64,000 nucleotides of DNA, taken from Pseudoips prasinana. Its lineage: Eukaryota > Arthropoda > Insecta > Lepidoptera > Nolidae. Positions 11,781 to 22,220 of the stretch are shown here, in pieces. Below the pieces are notes generated by a model. It ran no database searches. It was not told where the DNA came from and saw only the letters and a program-made list of their open reading frames with translations. The position numbers and the translations under genes are program-made. The stretch's first letter is position 1, and the number at the start of each line of letters is the position of its first letter. The DNA lies in contig OX621234.1 in the NCBI GenBank assembly GCA_951640165.1, positions 10,049,001 to 10,113,000 of the forward strand, written 5' to 3'.

Positions 11781-12221
11781 CTCCGCCCCCCGCCCTACCA
11801 CGTGGTCAATTTCTTATATCTGTTTATTATTTGTTACACTGGTTTATTGGCAACACTCAGCAAAACATCACTTAAAATCGCGAATATTGACATAGCCTAA
11901 TCATTTTATATTAAAACTTATTCATTCTTTGTATGAAATTAGGTTTTAGGTCATAATTTTACACGACTATGATGTTTTATGTTATAATTTTACTTAAACC
12001 GTTATACATAGACATCTCTATCCGATAACTTCACAGCCCGCAATTCCAGATACTAAGTAAATATAAACTACATTCGATATTGAACTGAAAACCAATGCTT
12101 TAAAACCCAACTTATCGAACGCCGTAAAGGTACTTAAAACGTTACTTATTTTCAAGTTCTTCATTTTGTCCGTACTAGTTTATGAGTTCCTAGTATAACA
12201 TCGTTCGATCGTCCTTGGGAT
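11781..12221 (+). repeat. Array unit core, copy 3 (interrupted)
   Basis: Starts with the GC patch and CACGTGG, and runs to 'cgttcgatcgtccttggga' where the TTAA element is inserted. The missing end ('atgaactttact') follows at 13191. Confidence 0.85.
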
Positions 12222-12225
12222 ATAA

Positions 12226-13187
12226 CCCGCCATTTGTGACGTGTATGTCTATAAGACCGGGTAGTTAAAAAAAGTCGAATAACTATTTTATCCGCTTTTG
12301 AATCGAGTAGTGATTTCGTGTACTTTCCTCATTCCACGTCCCCTACGGCTAGTCCACCCCGCGCCGGTAACGCGGAGGTACGTCTTGGAGTTTTGGCCCC
12401 AACCCGGTGCGTGAGACCGGGGTTACAGACTACGTAAGTCATAGCTTAATTATTAAATTGTAACTATTTGATAAGTTTATGTATTTATTTTGATAGTATA
12501 ATTATTGTGATTATTATTATTCTGTAATTAGTAAACCTTTTGCATCATTTTATAATTTTTATATCAAAATTAAATACTTAGTATTCTACTAGAAGAACTG
12601 TTATGCCGAGAACGAGAGGTTCAGTCAAACTTGCCTCGATTGATGAGACAAAGACTTTCCGAAATTTTGAAGATTGATGAGGTACCTGGGTAACCGGTCC
12701 ATCTTGAATAGGTCGGTGTTATGAGCTACCATTGCAGGGAATACTTATGTTTAGAGCATGTAGTGACAAAATGCACTGGCTGCTTGGCTCTTGACAAAGA
12801 CAAATTTTTGAGAGGATTTTTTTTGTATTTTTTTGTTGGAAGGAGTAATTTTTTTGTTTCATTTTAATAGCTCTTATTGTCATAGGACTGCCAAAGCCTG
12901 ATAAAGCTATAATTGTTTTTTGTTTCAATTTCTCTATTTTATTGTCAGTCTAGAAAAAAAATCGATAGTTTTGGGTGTTATAAGTGTAATACAGTAAAGT
13001 TTAATAAACGTATTTTTTTTATGATAAATCTTTGTTAATTGATAAAAAGAAACATGTCTTTTGAATATTTAGCCGAGTAAAAGTAGCATAGAGTATTGCT
13101 TATTAAGAAAATCTTAGGTTGAAAACCCCGGTGCGTAGGACCGGCGTCACAATAGATGTAAGTCAATTTCACGTCACAAGTGGCGGG
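12226..13187. mobile_element. Non-autonomous piggyBac-like element (TTAA, CCCGCC termini)
   Basis: The ends are inverted repeats, 'cccgccatttgtgacgtg' on the left and its near-exact complement on the right. They are flanked by ATAA (12222-12225) and TTAA (13188-13191), which fits a TTAA target duplication with one mutation on the left. CCC-starting termini at TTAA are the piggyBac-type hallmark. A second pair of inverted words (around 12398-12430 and 13119-13148, 'ggtgcg..accgg') lies inside. No transposase frame is present; the 962 bp is AT-rich non-coding. It sits cleanly inside core copy 3. Confidence 0.75.
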
Positions 13188-13785
13188 TTAATGAACTTTA
13201 CTTATTTGTGTATCGAATTTTAATTGTAATTATTTAAAAATAATGTTATGCTGGTTGATATTTGGCAATGGTGTTGTTTTCTTCTCGGTACAGTGCCCTC
13301 CATTCAGTCCTCTATTCCCTCAATAGCAAAGACGACCGGAAAAAACGTCTCTCTGAGGCACGAGGGTTTTGTACTACCAATATTAAGACACATATATAAA
13401 TTATTGAATAAAACAGTTTGGTTTATTCAAAATAGAAGTTAAAAGTTTGCTAGGAAATTTCAAAGATATCACTTTATTAAGTTATGTACCTCTATATTAA
13501 CAATTACCATCAAATTCAATAGATATTGGAATAAGACTTATAAAATGGTTATCTATAAAGGCAATATCGCAAACCTTTTTAAGTAGGTACTGCTGAAAAC
13601 TCATGATGAATTAACCTATAATTTTAAACGTATCGGGAGTACAATATCTTTTTATATAAAACAAAGTTGTGTTAGTAACATAATTTATTACTATCAAACG
13701 GTTTTCTATATAATGGATATTATTATGTCACCGTCGTGAATAACAGAATAATATTTAAAACACTTGAAAATATTTCTGTAGTTTA

Positions 13786-13913
13786 GTCTACTATATTATT
13801 AGTTTACTATTCAGTTTGTAGAGAGTCCTTTCTTGATGGTATAGATGACCCGTTTTTACCATCAAGAAAGGACTTCTTTACAAACCGAATAGTAAACTAA
13901 TAATATAGTAGAC
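13786..13913. repeat. Inverted duplication of an array segment
   Basis: Arms 13786-13841 and 13857-13913 are reverse complements except two substitutions and one indel, around a 15-nt spacer. The sequence ('ctactatattattagtttac..ctttcttgatggta') is a normal single-copy part of the array unit elsewhere, so this is a local fold-back duplication. Confidence 0.88.
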
Positions 13914-14203
13914 AGAAAGTAATGCACTACAACAAATTAAAAACGTTAAATGTTTCTAAACCTAATTTTGATAAGAATGATTGTGGGTTCAAGTAAATTC
14001 CTTAAAAATTAGAATTTTACAATGGGATCCGATATAAAGCGCAGTTTAAAAAACTCCATTGCCTTTTTCCGAGATATTTAATTTAATAGACAAGAAGGAA
14101 GAATAATAATGAAGTAGATGATACTGTTAATCGTTAACGACTACGTATAATTGATCAATTTAAGAACACCATTTTTTACAAAGTCGCGCTTACGATGTTG
14201 TGG

Positions 14204-15235
14204 CGGCTATTTCCAGTCCCCGAAGGTCCTGGTAACACTGCGTCCAGTGATGAACTATTGTGCTCGCCGCTCCAACTAAACTTCCCTGTCTAACCCTGCA
14301 ACATAGATAAAATGCAGAATCTTTTTGGCAGGAGTATCGATAACATCATCCTGGTGCAAGAAGTGTTAGCCCAGGACGGTGTTACGTTTGTGCATCAGTG
14401 GCTCACAGTGACAGAGCAGGTGTAGAGATGTTTCGTCTGCGTTATTGCAGAATCTGCACACTCTACAGTTTTCGATGCCCACCACCGCAGGTGTTTCCTG
14501 AGATGGCAACGTCCCGTTAACACCGTTATGATACATTACCTCCTATTAAGTGCGAGAGTTTCATTAAAAATTGCAGTTTTGTGGTCGTAGCTCGTGATAG
14601 CTTTTTTGAGGTGAGTTAAACCTGGAAGTTTGTGCCAGCGTTTAATAGCTTCCTGTTGGCAATGGTTCCTTAGGGTGAGTTGGTCTGTGATTTTTGGTTT
14701 TCCGCATATCTGCTCAATGCCGTATTGGACCAATTTCGCTCGAGCCCGTGCAAGTTCATCGGCACTTTCGTTGCCTTCGATACCCGCATGACCCGGTACC
14801 CATCAAAGTATCACCTTGTACCTAAGGCACAGGGTGTTGAGACTGTCAATGCAGTTCATAACCAGCCCTGACGTTATAGTGTCAGAGTTCAAGGCTAGGA
14901 GAGCCGCTTGACTGTCTGAAAGGATGTAGATTGTGTGATTGACATAGTCTTTTTGCAGGTTGGCTTCTGCACATACAATGGTGGTATAAACCTCAGCCTG
15001 GAAAATAGGGGCGTAATTTTCCAGATTTTGACTGGCTTGAAATCTGGGCCGCTCCCTAAAATTTCCACAGCCGACGTCATTTCCAGTACCAAATTAGGCT
15101 CCCCTTCTCCAGGATACTTTGTTTTTAGTCCAGTCTTCCTTCAAGGTATCTCCCCACAATATTCCCTGGTGTTGTTATATTGTGGGAACAAAAAGTCTGA
15201 TTTCATGCCTAGTAAGATCATTAAGCAGATTATAA
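14204..15235 (-). pseudogene. LINE ORF2 fragment: RNase H domain and C-terminus
   Basis: The minus strand reads an RNase H domain with 'ILSDSQAALLAL' and 'VPGHAGIEGNESADELAR', followed by a C-terminal part (open at 14536-14733) and a later Cys/His-type segment near 14440-14470 ('CRFCNNADE'). The frame is broken in places. LINEs with an RNase H domain belong to the I/R1/LOA-type groups, so this is a different lineage from the two large LINEs here. Only the 3' part is present. Confidence 0.75.
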
Positions 15236-15244
15236 ACATGTAAA

Positions 15245-15375
15245 CAATTACCGATCTAACTTTACCCACAGGCCTTCTTTAAGAGCCTGCTCTTGCTGCG
15301 TCTTCCGGCTCATGGAAGCACTGGAAAACTTTTATGCTCAGTTCTACGAGCTATGTGCCACTGCTATTTCAGCTT
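15245..15375 (-). pseudogene. RTE-type LINE 3' fragment, copy 1
   Basis: The 'ctgcgtcttccgg..tatgtgcc..actgc' block, read in reverse, is part of the C-terminal coding region of a lepidopteran RTE-like reverse transcriptase as I remember it. The copy is short and degraded. Two similar pieces lie in comparable array contexts at 29.6 and 47.3 kb. Confidence 0.5.
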
Positions 15376-15427
15376 ATTTTGGTCTATATAGTACCATATT
15401 TCAAATTTGAAGAAAATTATCCGTTTT

Positions 15428-15797
15428 ATCTATACATATAATAAAATCGTAGTAAAGTCAAAACTGCACATTATTAAATATTTTTTAAAAGGATACTTGT
15501 GATTTACAATCTATATTGAAGCCAAAAATTTAGTGTTTAGAATTTTTGTCTGTTTGTCTGTATATATGTCCGGGCTAAACTCAAAAAGTACAGCATGGAT
15601 TTACTTCAAATTTTGCATGAATATTACTAAAAGGTCGGGTCAACATATAGGCTTCATATTATCACGCTTTCACCTACGAAAGAGGAGCTGTGATAATTAA
15701 TAAAGTTTAACGCGGGTAAAACCGCGGGGCACAGTACTAGCTGTGCCCCGCGGTTTTACCCGCGTTAAACTTTATTAATTATCACAGCTCCTCTTTT
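15428..15797. mobile_element. Two head-to-head copies of a short lepidopteran repeat (56-bp perfect palindrome)
   Basis: A roughly 310-bp minus-strand copy (TATAGAT-type end at 15428, 'ctagctgtgccccgcgg' start near 15738) is joined to about 60 bp of a plus-strand copy. The joint forms perfect 56-bp arms (15679-15734 and 15741-15796) with a 6-nt centre TACTAG. The host unit ('ccgttttat..aaaataattgtattc') resumes on the right. The repeat has no coding capacity. Confidence 0.85.
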
Positions 15798-16205
15798 GTA
15801 AAAAATAATTGTATTCTTACTAAACTAATGGGATGCCTAAAGAATTTTAAAAGTTTTGTATGAAATTTCAAATATATCATTGTCAGCAGTTATGATTATT
15901 ATTAAGTACGATCGAAGCCAATAAATATTGCGTTATGATTTTAGTTATGGACAAAGGCATTATGGAAAATCCTTTTTAAGTGCTGCTGAAAATAAAATTC
16001 ATTGTAATTTAATCTTTGAGGCACAGCAGGGGTACAATATCTGTTTATATAAAAGGAAGTCGTGTTAGTTACACAAATTATAACTAAAAAACGGCTGGAC
16101 AGATTTGATAGCATGGATATTGCATTAAATATTTCTGAAGGTTATTCTACTATAATATTAGTTTACTCATACATTTTGTATAGAAGTCTTTTCTTAACGG
16201 TATGC
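15798..16205 (+). repeat. Array unit fragment
   Basis: Matches the 'atttcaaatatatcattgtcagcag' through 'tttactcatacattttgtatagaagtc' segment of the unit, also seen at 29.9 and 47.7 kb. It ends where LINE-derived sequence begins. Confidence 0.65.
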
Positions 16206-17665
16206 ATACAGGAAGACCAATAGCAAATTATAACAATCATATGCAATTATTATTGTTCCTGAAAGCTAATAAAAGGTCTTCACCAATAGATGGTGGCATA
16301 TGTAACAATACTGTGATCAAATAAAGTTAAGTTATCTTAATTAAACACGATTATTGTTACAATTTATTTTAAAAACTGTTTAGGTTAGTACCCTTCTCAC
16401 TGTCTCAGTTGTGTTCACAAAAATATCAAAATTAAACAATTTAATTTGTTTGCTAAAACAATTGCAGCTCGCCACAGAAATGCAATCATTTTGCCTATAG
16501 TTTGTGGATACCGAAGGAAGATGGAATGGAGGTAGTGTCTCACCACTTACGGGGGAACATCGACCGTTATTTTGTTTAGTAGGTCAGGACCATCTATAGC
16601 ACCAGAAGAGAGATGTTAAGCAGATATGTTGTCATTCACGCGTATTTCACACCGCATAGCCAGGGGCAGCGTATGGAAATGTGCACATAATTTTATATAA
16701 TCACCAGAATTATAATTATAATTTACGCGATAACATAGATATTTAATAAATTTCTGTTGGATTGTTTCTATACGGGATGTGTATATTGCGTAACGAGGAT
16801 TCCACACTTGGCTGGCATATTGCAGTACGAATGTACAATATAATTTTTTAAATGTTTTGGCCTCTTTGAAATTAAATATAATTAATAATATTGATTATAT
16901 TTAATATATAAAATTATATTAATTAAATATAATTCATAACCTCATCACAAATCCTAGGGCCTGATATGCCTTTTTAACAATCTTGTTGATGTGCTCATCA
17001 AATAATAACTTAATGTCGTAGATCACACCTCTCATACTTTTGAACTTCGGAAGTTTATGCCCCTGGAGAGTAGATAGAGAGTTTAAATCAAGCTTGTTCC
17101 GACTGCAGTAATGGCTCAACCTATCAAGATTCGATTTTAGCTCGAATACATCTGAAGGTGATAAGATAGCCTTGAAGATATATCATCCGAAAAACATAGG
17201 AGTTGAGAATGGTGTTCACAAAGATTGGAAATAGTAGTGGTCCCAGGAGAGATCCTTGGGGAACGCCACTGGGGACCGTCAACTGGATATATAATTGTTG
17301 ATCACAACTTCTTGAGATTGTGTGTATAAATTAAGAACCATCTCAGTAAGCCACCCTGAATTCCCATGAGCTGTAATTTGGTAATTAGCAAGTTCTGATA
17401 TATCCTAACAAAACATTGCTGTAATCAGTGTAAACGACATCGAATTTCTTCCCTTTAACGATAGCCTCAGATATGAATTCATTTATAAGCAACAGATTTG
17501 ATGTGGTGGTGCGCATTTTCAGTGGTTTTCTGAGTGTTGAGCACTGCTAAAACTATTTCTTAAAGCATCGTACATTTGGGTATTCACAAAGTTTTCTAAG
17601 ATCTTAGCCAGTATACAAAACTTAGAAATGGGTCTATAATTCGTGACGTCAGACTTTTAGTCGTA
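16206..17665 (-). pseudogene. Degraded LINE reverse transcriptase fragment
   Basis: Minus-strand pieces in RT order: 'NYRPIS' near 17620-17640, 'VPQGSLLGPLLF' near 17250-17280, then open pieces at 16934-17119 ('DEHINKIVKKAYQALGF') and 16616-16807 ('QQKFIKYLCYR'), which are RT thumb and C-terminal motifs. An AT-rich near-palindrome (16865-16935) separates the last two. Frames are shifted and the endonuclease is absent. The part left of 16600 is probably 3' UTR. Confidence 0.7.
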
Positions 17666-17805
17666 TGTATCTTGTTTGGGGTGTACTTCTGTACAGCACT
17701 TCGACCCTTCAGGATCTTTTGTACTATCTAGTCGTATGTATAGGTGTGATGTATGCACTTTTCCACGATGATGGTACCGTGCATTCGAACAAAGATTTAT
17801 TGAAT

Positions 17806-18075
17806 GCTAGCAGCCCGCCCCAGCTTCGCACGGGTATTAAAGAAACATTTCTAAAGTTATCATTTTTGGCATCTTTTTCATAACTTGGGTTACATTATTG
17901 GAGTTTAGTATGGATGCCTAACTTTTTGAAATTTAATGTAGCTAATGTTCGGAGATAGTGTAGCTTCCCAACAGTAAAATCATTTTTCAAATCAGTCAAG
18001 GCAGTTTCGGATCCTATTCAATGCAAACAAACAAAAAACAATCAAATCTTTCCTCTTTATAATATTACTGTAGAT
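17806..18075 (+). mobile_element. Short lepidopteran repeat (GCTAGC..CCCGCC to TGTAGAT)
   Basis: Starts with 'gctagcagcccgccccagcttcgcac' and ends with 'tctttcctctttataatattactgtagat'. Both ends are recognised from memory as typical of a dispersed butterfly/moth repeat. Non-coding; the array resumes immediately after it with 'atgatgaaagtgttgcg'. Confidence 0.65.
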
Positions 18076-18659
18076 CACTGCGATTGGTATAGAAATAACA
18101 TTGGCGCATTGTTTATAAATAGATGATGAAAGTGTTGCGTGTGTGTTAAGTGACGCTACAATAACGTTGTAGGTTTTGAACCCAATATTGATAACAAAGG
18201 TTGGGCGTGAGGGATCAAGTGCGTTACTTCAAAATATGAATTTACAATGGGACCCAACAGTTTGTGCTTCTAAATAAATCCAGGTCTTTTTTTCGATACA
18301 TCTAGTTAAGTAGAGAAGAAAGAATAAAAATAATGAAGAAGTTAATACTGTTAGGCGTGACTGACTACCACGGAAGTGAACCAAAGTTTGGTCATGCGTA
18401 TAATTGATCAATATTAGAGCACCATTTTATACGAAAGTCACGCTTACGATATTGTGGCCGTAGCAAGTTACATACGTATTAAAAAAAACAAAGACCAAGA
18501 GGGAGAGTCCCCTCTTCTAGAAGAAAGTTTGCAGAATAACTGGAGCAGAGTAATAACTACCACAGCTTTTAAAAAAATAAAGGAGATGGCACTGTTATGT
18601 TGACATTTTATATATATTGATAAAGCTACATACTCATTAACAGTTGGTTAATATAATAA

Positions 18660-18797
18660 CTCCGCCCCCCGCCCTAGCACGTGTTCAACTTGTCATATCT
18701 GTTTATTATTTGTTAAACTGGTTTAGTTTCAACCCTCACTTAAAATCGCGTATATTGACATACAGCCTAATCATTTAACATTAAAACTTATTCATTC
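18660..18797 (+). repeat. Array unit core, copy 4, left part
   Basis: GC patch and a mutated E-box (CACGTGT), ending at 'ttattcattc'. The second half lies after LINE-2 at 21898. Confidence 0.85.
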
Positions 18798-21700
18798 CCC
18801 AGATAGCTGTGTAATAGCCATTTATCGTCCCCCGAGCCAACATAACACGCATAATTTTATTAATTCATTAAATTTGTTATTAAATAAACTGGCCGACTAT
18901 AAAAACATTTTACTATGCGGTGATATCAACATAGATATTGCTCTTAATGGCACGGATAACCGTTCCTATGAGTACCTGAATGTCTTAGCCAGCCATAGAT
19001 TGCTGCCAGGTCATATCTTACCTACGCATGGTAAAACTTGCCTTGACCATATGATGGTTAAAACTAAGGAAGAGGCTATATGTTTGGTATTTGAATCATC
19101 CATAACGGACCATGAAAGCGTTGCTATTAGTCTTATATATAACAAAAAAATAGACTACTCGATCATGACCAGTAACCGCATTAATTATAAAAATTTAGAC
19201 CAAGTTTTCTTAGAAATGAATATTCAATCAATATTGGATTGTAGTGACGTTAATAAAGCCACAGACTTGTTCTTAACTACAGTAACCAATGCTTTAAAGT
19301 CAAATTCTGAATTAGTTACAATTCCCAAAAGGCAGCGATATTATAAACCATGGATCACAAAAGGTCTTATCCGATGTATGCGTAATAGGGATAATCTGTA
19401 TAAGAAATGTAAGAAAGATCCCAATAACGTGACACTAAAAATTACTTACAAGCGCTATAGAAATTATTGTACCACACTTTTAAAAAAAGCAAAACGTAGC
19501 TATGAAAAGCGAGAAATAGAAAAAGCAGGTAATAACAAGAGGAAATTATGGAATATTATTAAGGATATTAGTGGTCCAAACAGGGTAACTGATTATTCAG
19601 CTTGTCTTCTTTCAAACGATGCCCCACACTTTAGTGTGAATAATGTAAACCAATTTTTCGTAGATGTAGGCAGTAGACTTGCAGAACAAGTGAATTCTGC
19701 CTCCTTTAGGAACAGAATGCAACCTCAAGATTGTAACCTTGACCCACCAATTAGCTCTTTTTTTATGCTCCCCACGAACGATCGCGAGATCTTGCAACTT
19801 ATTAATAATTTGAGGGACAATTGTGCCGTAGGAGCTGATCACATATCAGGTAGACTATTAAAAAGATATTCCCATATCATCACCCCTGCCATAACACATA
19901 TATGTAATCTTGCGATTGCAACGGGTGAATTTCCTTCAGCTTTTAAATTGGCTATTGTTAAACCAATATATAAGGGGGGTAATAAAGACTGTGTCAATAA
20001 TTTCAGACCGATTTCGATCTTGCCGACACTTTCAAAAATCCTAGAGCGACTCATGAATCAAAGGCTAATAAGTTATTTAGAAACCAATAACCTTCTCTCA
20101 CCTTTTCAATTCGGTTTTCGTCAAGGCAAGTCAACAAACGAAGCAGTAAGTGAGCTAGTTGATCGTATAGTCACCTCACTTGATCACAAACAAAAATGCC
20201 TTACTGTCTTTCTTGATCTTGCCAAGGCCTTTGACACAGTTTCCATTCCCCACCTTTTATCAAAATTAGAAAAAATGGGCGTTCGTGGTGTCCCCCTCCA
20301 ACTATTTAAAAGTTTTCTGACTGCCAGGTACCAGCGAGTTAAAATCAATCATTGGGTTAGTGACGAACTCCCTCTTAAGTACGGTGTGCCCCAGGGTAGC
20401 ATACTTGGGCCAACTCTATTCCTGACCTACATTAACGATCTCTGTCAGCTCAGATTGACTGGGGGCCATATCTTCACTTTCGCCGATGATACTGCCCTCT
20501 TTTTCACCGGCTACTCCTGGGAAGAGGTTTATGCAGCCGCCCAGGAAGGATTTGATAAAGTCGCTCACTGGCTAAATAATAATGTGCTGACCCTCAATAT
20601 AGACAAAACCAAATACATACCATTCGCACTAAAATCTAATTTACTTCCACCACCTTCTTATTCCATTATTGCACACACCTGCGCCCTAAAACATAGTACA
20701 TGCTCCTGTCCCGTGATTAAAAGAACCGACACCATCAAATACCTGGGAGTTATTATTGACCAAAATCTTAGTTTCAAACCCCATATTGACATATTAGTCC
20801 CGAGGTTGCGAAAAATGATATACATTTTCAAGGCTCTCAAACACGTGGCTGACAATCGGGTGATAAAAATGGTATATTACGCGTTATGTCAATCACTGTT
20901 AGATTATTGTATCACCTCCTGGGGGGGAGCGGCGAAAATCCATTTAATTGAGGCTGAAAGAGCTCAACGTGTTATACTCAAAGTTGCTGCCAGCCTTCCT
21001 TTTAGATTTCCAACCGTTGAGTTATATAAAAAATGGGACGTCCTATCGGTCAGGCAGACGTTTATACTCCACACTATTCTTAAAAAACATCATCAATTGG
21101 AATATAATCCTAACTTACTAAAGGATAAAAGGCGTAAGGGTTCCGTATGCCAAACCTCAAAATGCAATACGAGTTTTTCCCAAAGATTTTTCCATTTTCT
21201 AGGTGCCTATCTGTATAATAAATTAAATAATAGACTTGACCTTTATCCATTAAATAAAATCCGCTGTAAACAAAAGGTAGCTAGCTTTCTGAAAAGTCTA
21301 GATTATGACAGAACAGAAAGCCTGTTGAGACAAATTATTTAATAGCCAATTCATATTGTTATCTCCTATTTGTTATTTTTGTTATCATAATTAATATAAT
21401 ATATAAACACCTACCTTGTTGTACCTTGATGGTTGCGTACTGCTTTCTTTTAAAAATAAAGCCTAACACCTAAGACCAACTTATTAATATTACTAGATAC
21501 GCTTATTTCCTACACAACAAGTACTTATCACTCACACACACTCACACAAACAGACACCCACTAACACATCTACAAACTCTCTACCTACTTTTTATTTAGA
21601 TTCTTTTTTTTATTCTTTATAATATGTTATTTTTCTATTAGTTTTAATTATTCATCTGTTTAAATACCGTCTCACGTCATGTACCGTTTAGCTTAAAATA

Positions 21701-21866
21701 TAGTTTAATTTCACTAGGTATAAACTGGGGAGTGGGCACTGGTGACCTGTAATACAGGTTTTCTTCTAAACCTACAATAGGCACCAGCTCTCACAAAGCT
21801 AGTTACTTATTCTAAGTGACATAAAATGTATTACCACCTTGTACTTGATCTTTGTGAGAGAAATAA

Positions 21867-21897
<31 letters not shown>
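18798..21897 (+). mobile_element. 5'-truncated non-LTR retrotransposon (LINE-2 of this window)
   Basis: Begins inside the endonuclease domain (frame open from about 18799) and ends in a (TTA)n tail. It splits a core copy exactly between 'ttattcattc' and 'ttgaataaaattagg', words adjacent in all other cores, so the boundaries are firm. A short ATTC duplication is possible. 5' truncation is the usual outcome of target-primed reverse transcription. Confidence 0.93.
18874..21342 (+). CDS. LINE-2 ORF2, partial: endonuclease C-terminus plus reverse transcriptase
   Basis: An 822-residue open frame counted from a TTG at 18874. The frame continues upstream to about 18799, so there is no true start; the beginning was lost on insertion. 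Endonuclease remnants: 'GDINIDI', 'PTHGKTCLDH', 'SITDHES'. Reverse transcriptase: 'FLDLAKAFDTVS', 'YGVPQGSILGP' (about residue 504) and catalytic 'FADDT' (about residue 535). A thumb follows, then a C-terminus ending 'NKLNNRLDLYPL'. It is similar in order and motifs to LINE-1 ORF2 but clearly a different family. The RT frame has no internal stop, so this is a rather young insertion, though it cannot act without its 5' end. Confidence 0.93.
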   Translation: MLLNKLADYKNILLCGDINIDIALNGTDNRSYEYLNVLASHRLLPGHILPTHGKTCLDHMMVKTKEEAICLVFESSITDHESVAISLIYNKKIDYSIMTSNRINYKNLDQVFLEMNIQSILDCSDVNKATDLFLTTVTNALKSNSELVTIPKRQRYYKPWITKGLIRCMRNRDNLYKKCKKDPNNVTLKITYKRYRNYCTTLLKKAKRSYEKREIEKAGNNKRKLWNIIKDISGPNRVTDYSACLLSNDAPHFSVNNVNQFFVDVGSRLAEQVNSASFRNRMQPQDCNLDPPISSFFMLPTNDREILQLINNLRDNCAVGADHISGRLLKRYSHIITPAITHICNLAIATGEFPSAFKLAIVKPIYKGGNKDCVNNFRPISILPTLSKILERLMNQRLISYLETNNLLSPFQFGFRQGKSTNEAVSELVDRIVTSLDHKQKCLTVFLDLAKAFDTVSIPHLLSKLEKMGVRGVPLQLFKSFLTARYQRVKINHWVSDELPLKYGVPQGSILGPTLFLTYINDLCQLRLTGGHIFTFADDTALFFTGYSWEEVYAAAQEGFDKVAHWLNNNVLTLNIDKTKYIPFALKSNLLPPPSYSIIAHTCALKHSTCSCPVIKRTDTIKYLGVIIDQNLSFKPHIDILVPRLRKMIYIFKALKHVADNRVIKMVYYALCQSLLDYCITSWGGAAKIHLIEAERAQRVILKVAASLPFRFPTVELYKKWDVLSVRQTFILHTILKKHHQLEYNPNLLKDKRRKGSVCQTSKCNTSFSQRFFHFLGAYLYNKLNNRLDLYPLNKIRCKQKVASFLKSLDYDRTESLLRQII

Positions 21898-21898
<1 letters not shown>
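21867..21898. repeat. (ATT)n tail of LINE-2
   Basis: A run of ATT triplets directly before the resumed host unit, the usual 3' tail type for this LINE group. The same tail with about 60 bp of LINE sequence is seen inverted at 32887. Confidence 0.95.
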
Positions 21899-22220
21899 CT
21901 TTGAATAAAATTAGGTTTTAAGTCATAATTTTACACGACTATGCTATTTTCTGTTATAATTTAAGTCCAAACCGTTATACAGAGACATCTCTATCCGATA
22001 ACATCACAGCCCGCAACTCCAGAAACTAAGTAAATATAAACTGCATGCGATATTGAACTGAAAACCATTGCTTTAAAACCCAACTTATCGAATGCCGTAA
22101 GGGTACTTAAAACATTACGTATTTTTAAGTTCTATGTTTTGCCCCTACTAGTTTATGGGTTCCTGGTATTATCATACGAGCATCGTTCGGTCGTTCTTCG
22201 AGTTGAATGAACTTTCTTTA
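21898..22220 (+). repeat. Array unit core, copy 4, right part
   Basis: Continues exactly where 18797 stopped ('ttgaataaaattaggttttaag') and ends at 'gaatgaactttcttt'. Confidence 0.88.

Larger units (their letters stand above)
10108..14203 (+). repeat. Complex repeat array, block B
   Basis: Array units in + orientation: a SINE-bearing piece (10360-10580), a segment otherwise found inverted at 63 kb (10680-11240), core copy 3 split by a TTAA element, then the 'ggcaatgg' and 'tttattcaaaatagaag' segments and a local inverted duplication. It ends where a LINE RNase H fragment begins (near 14204). Confidence 0.7.

Noticed and set aside
12719..12928. Minus-strand 69-codon frame as a piggyBac transposase remnant
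   Set aside because: Cys residues are present but their spacing does not give a convincing Cys-rich domain and no catalytic part is nearby.
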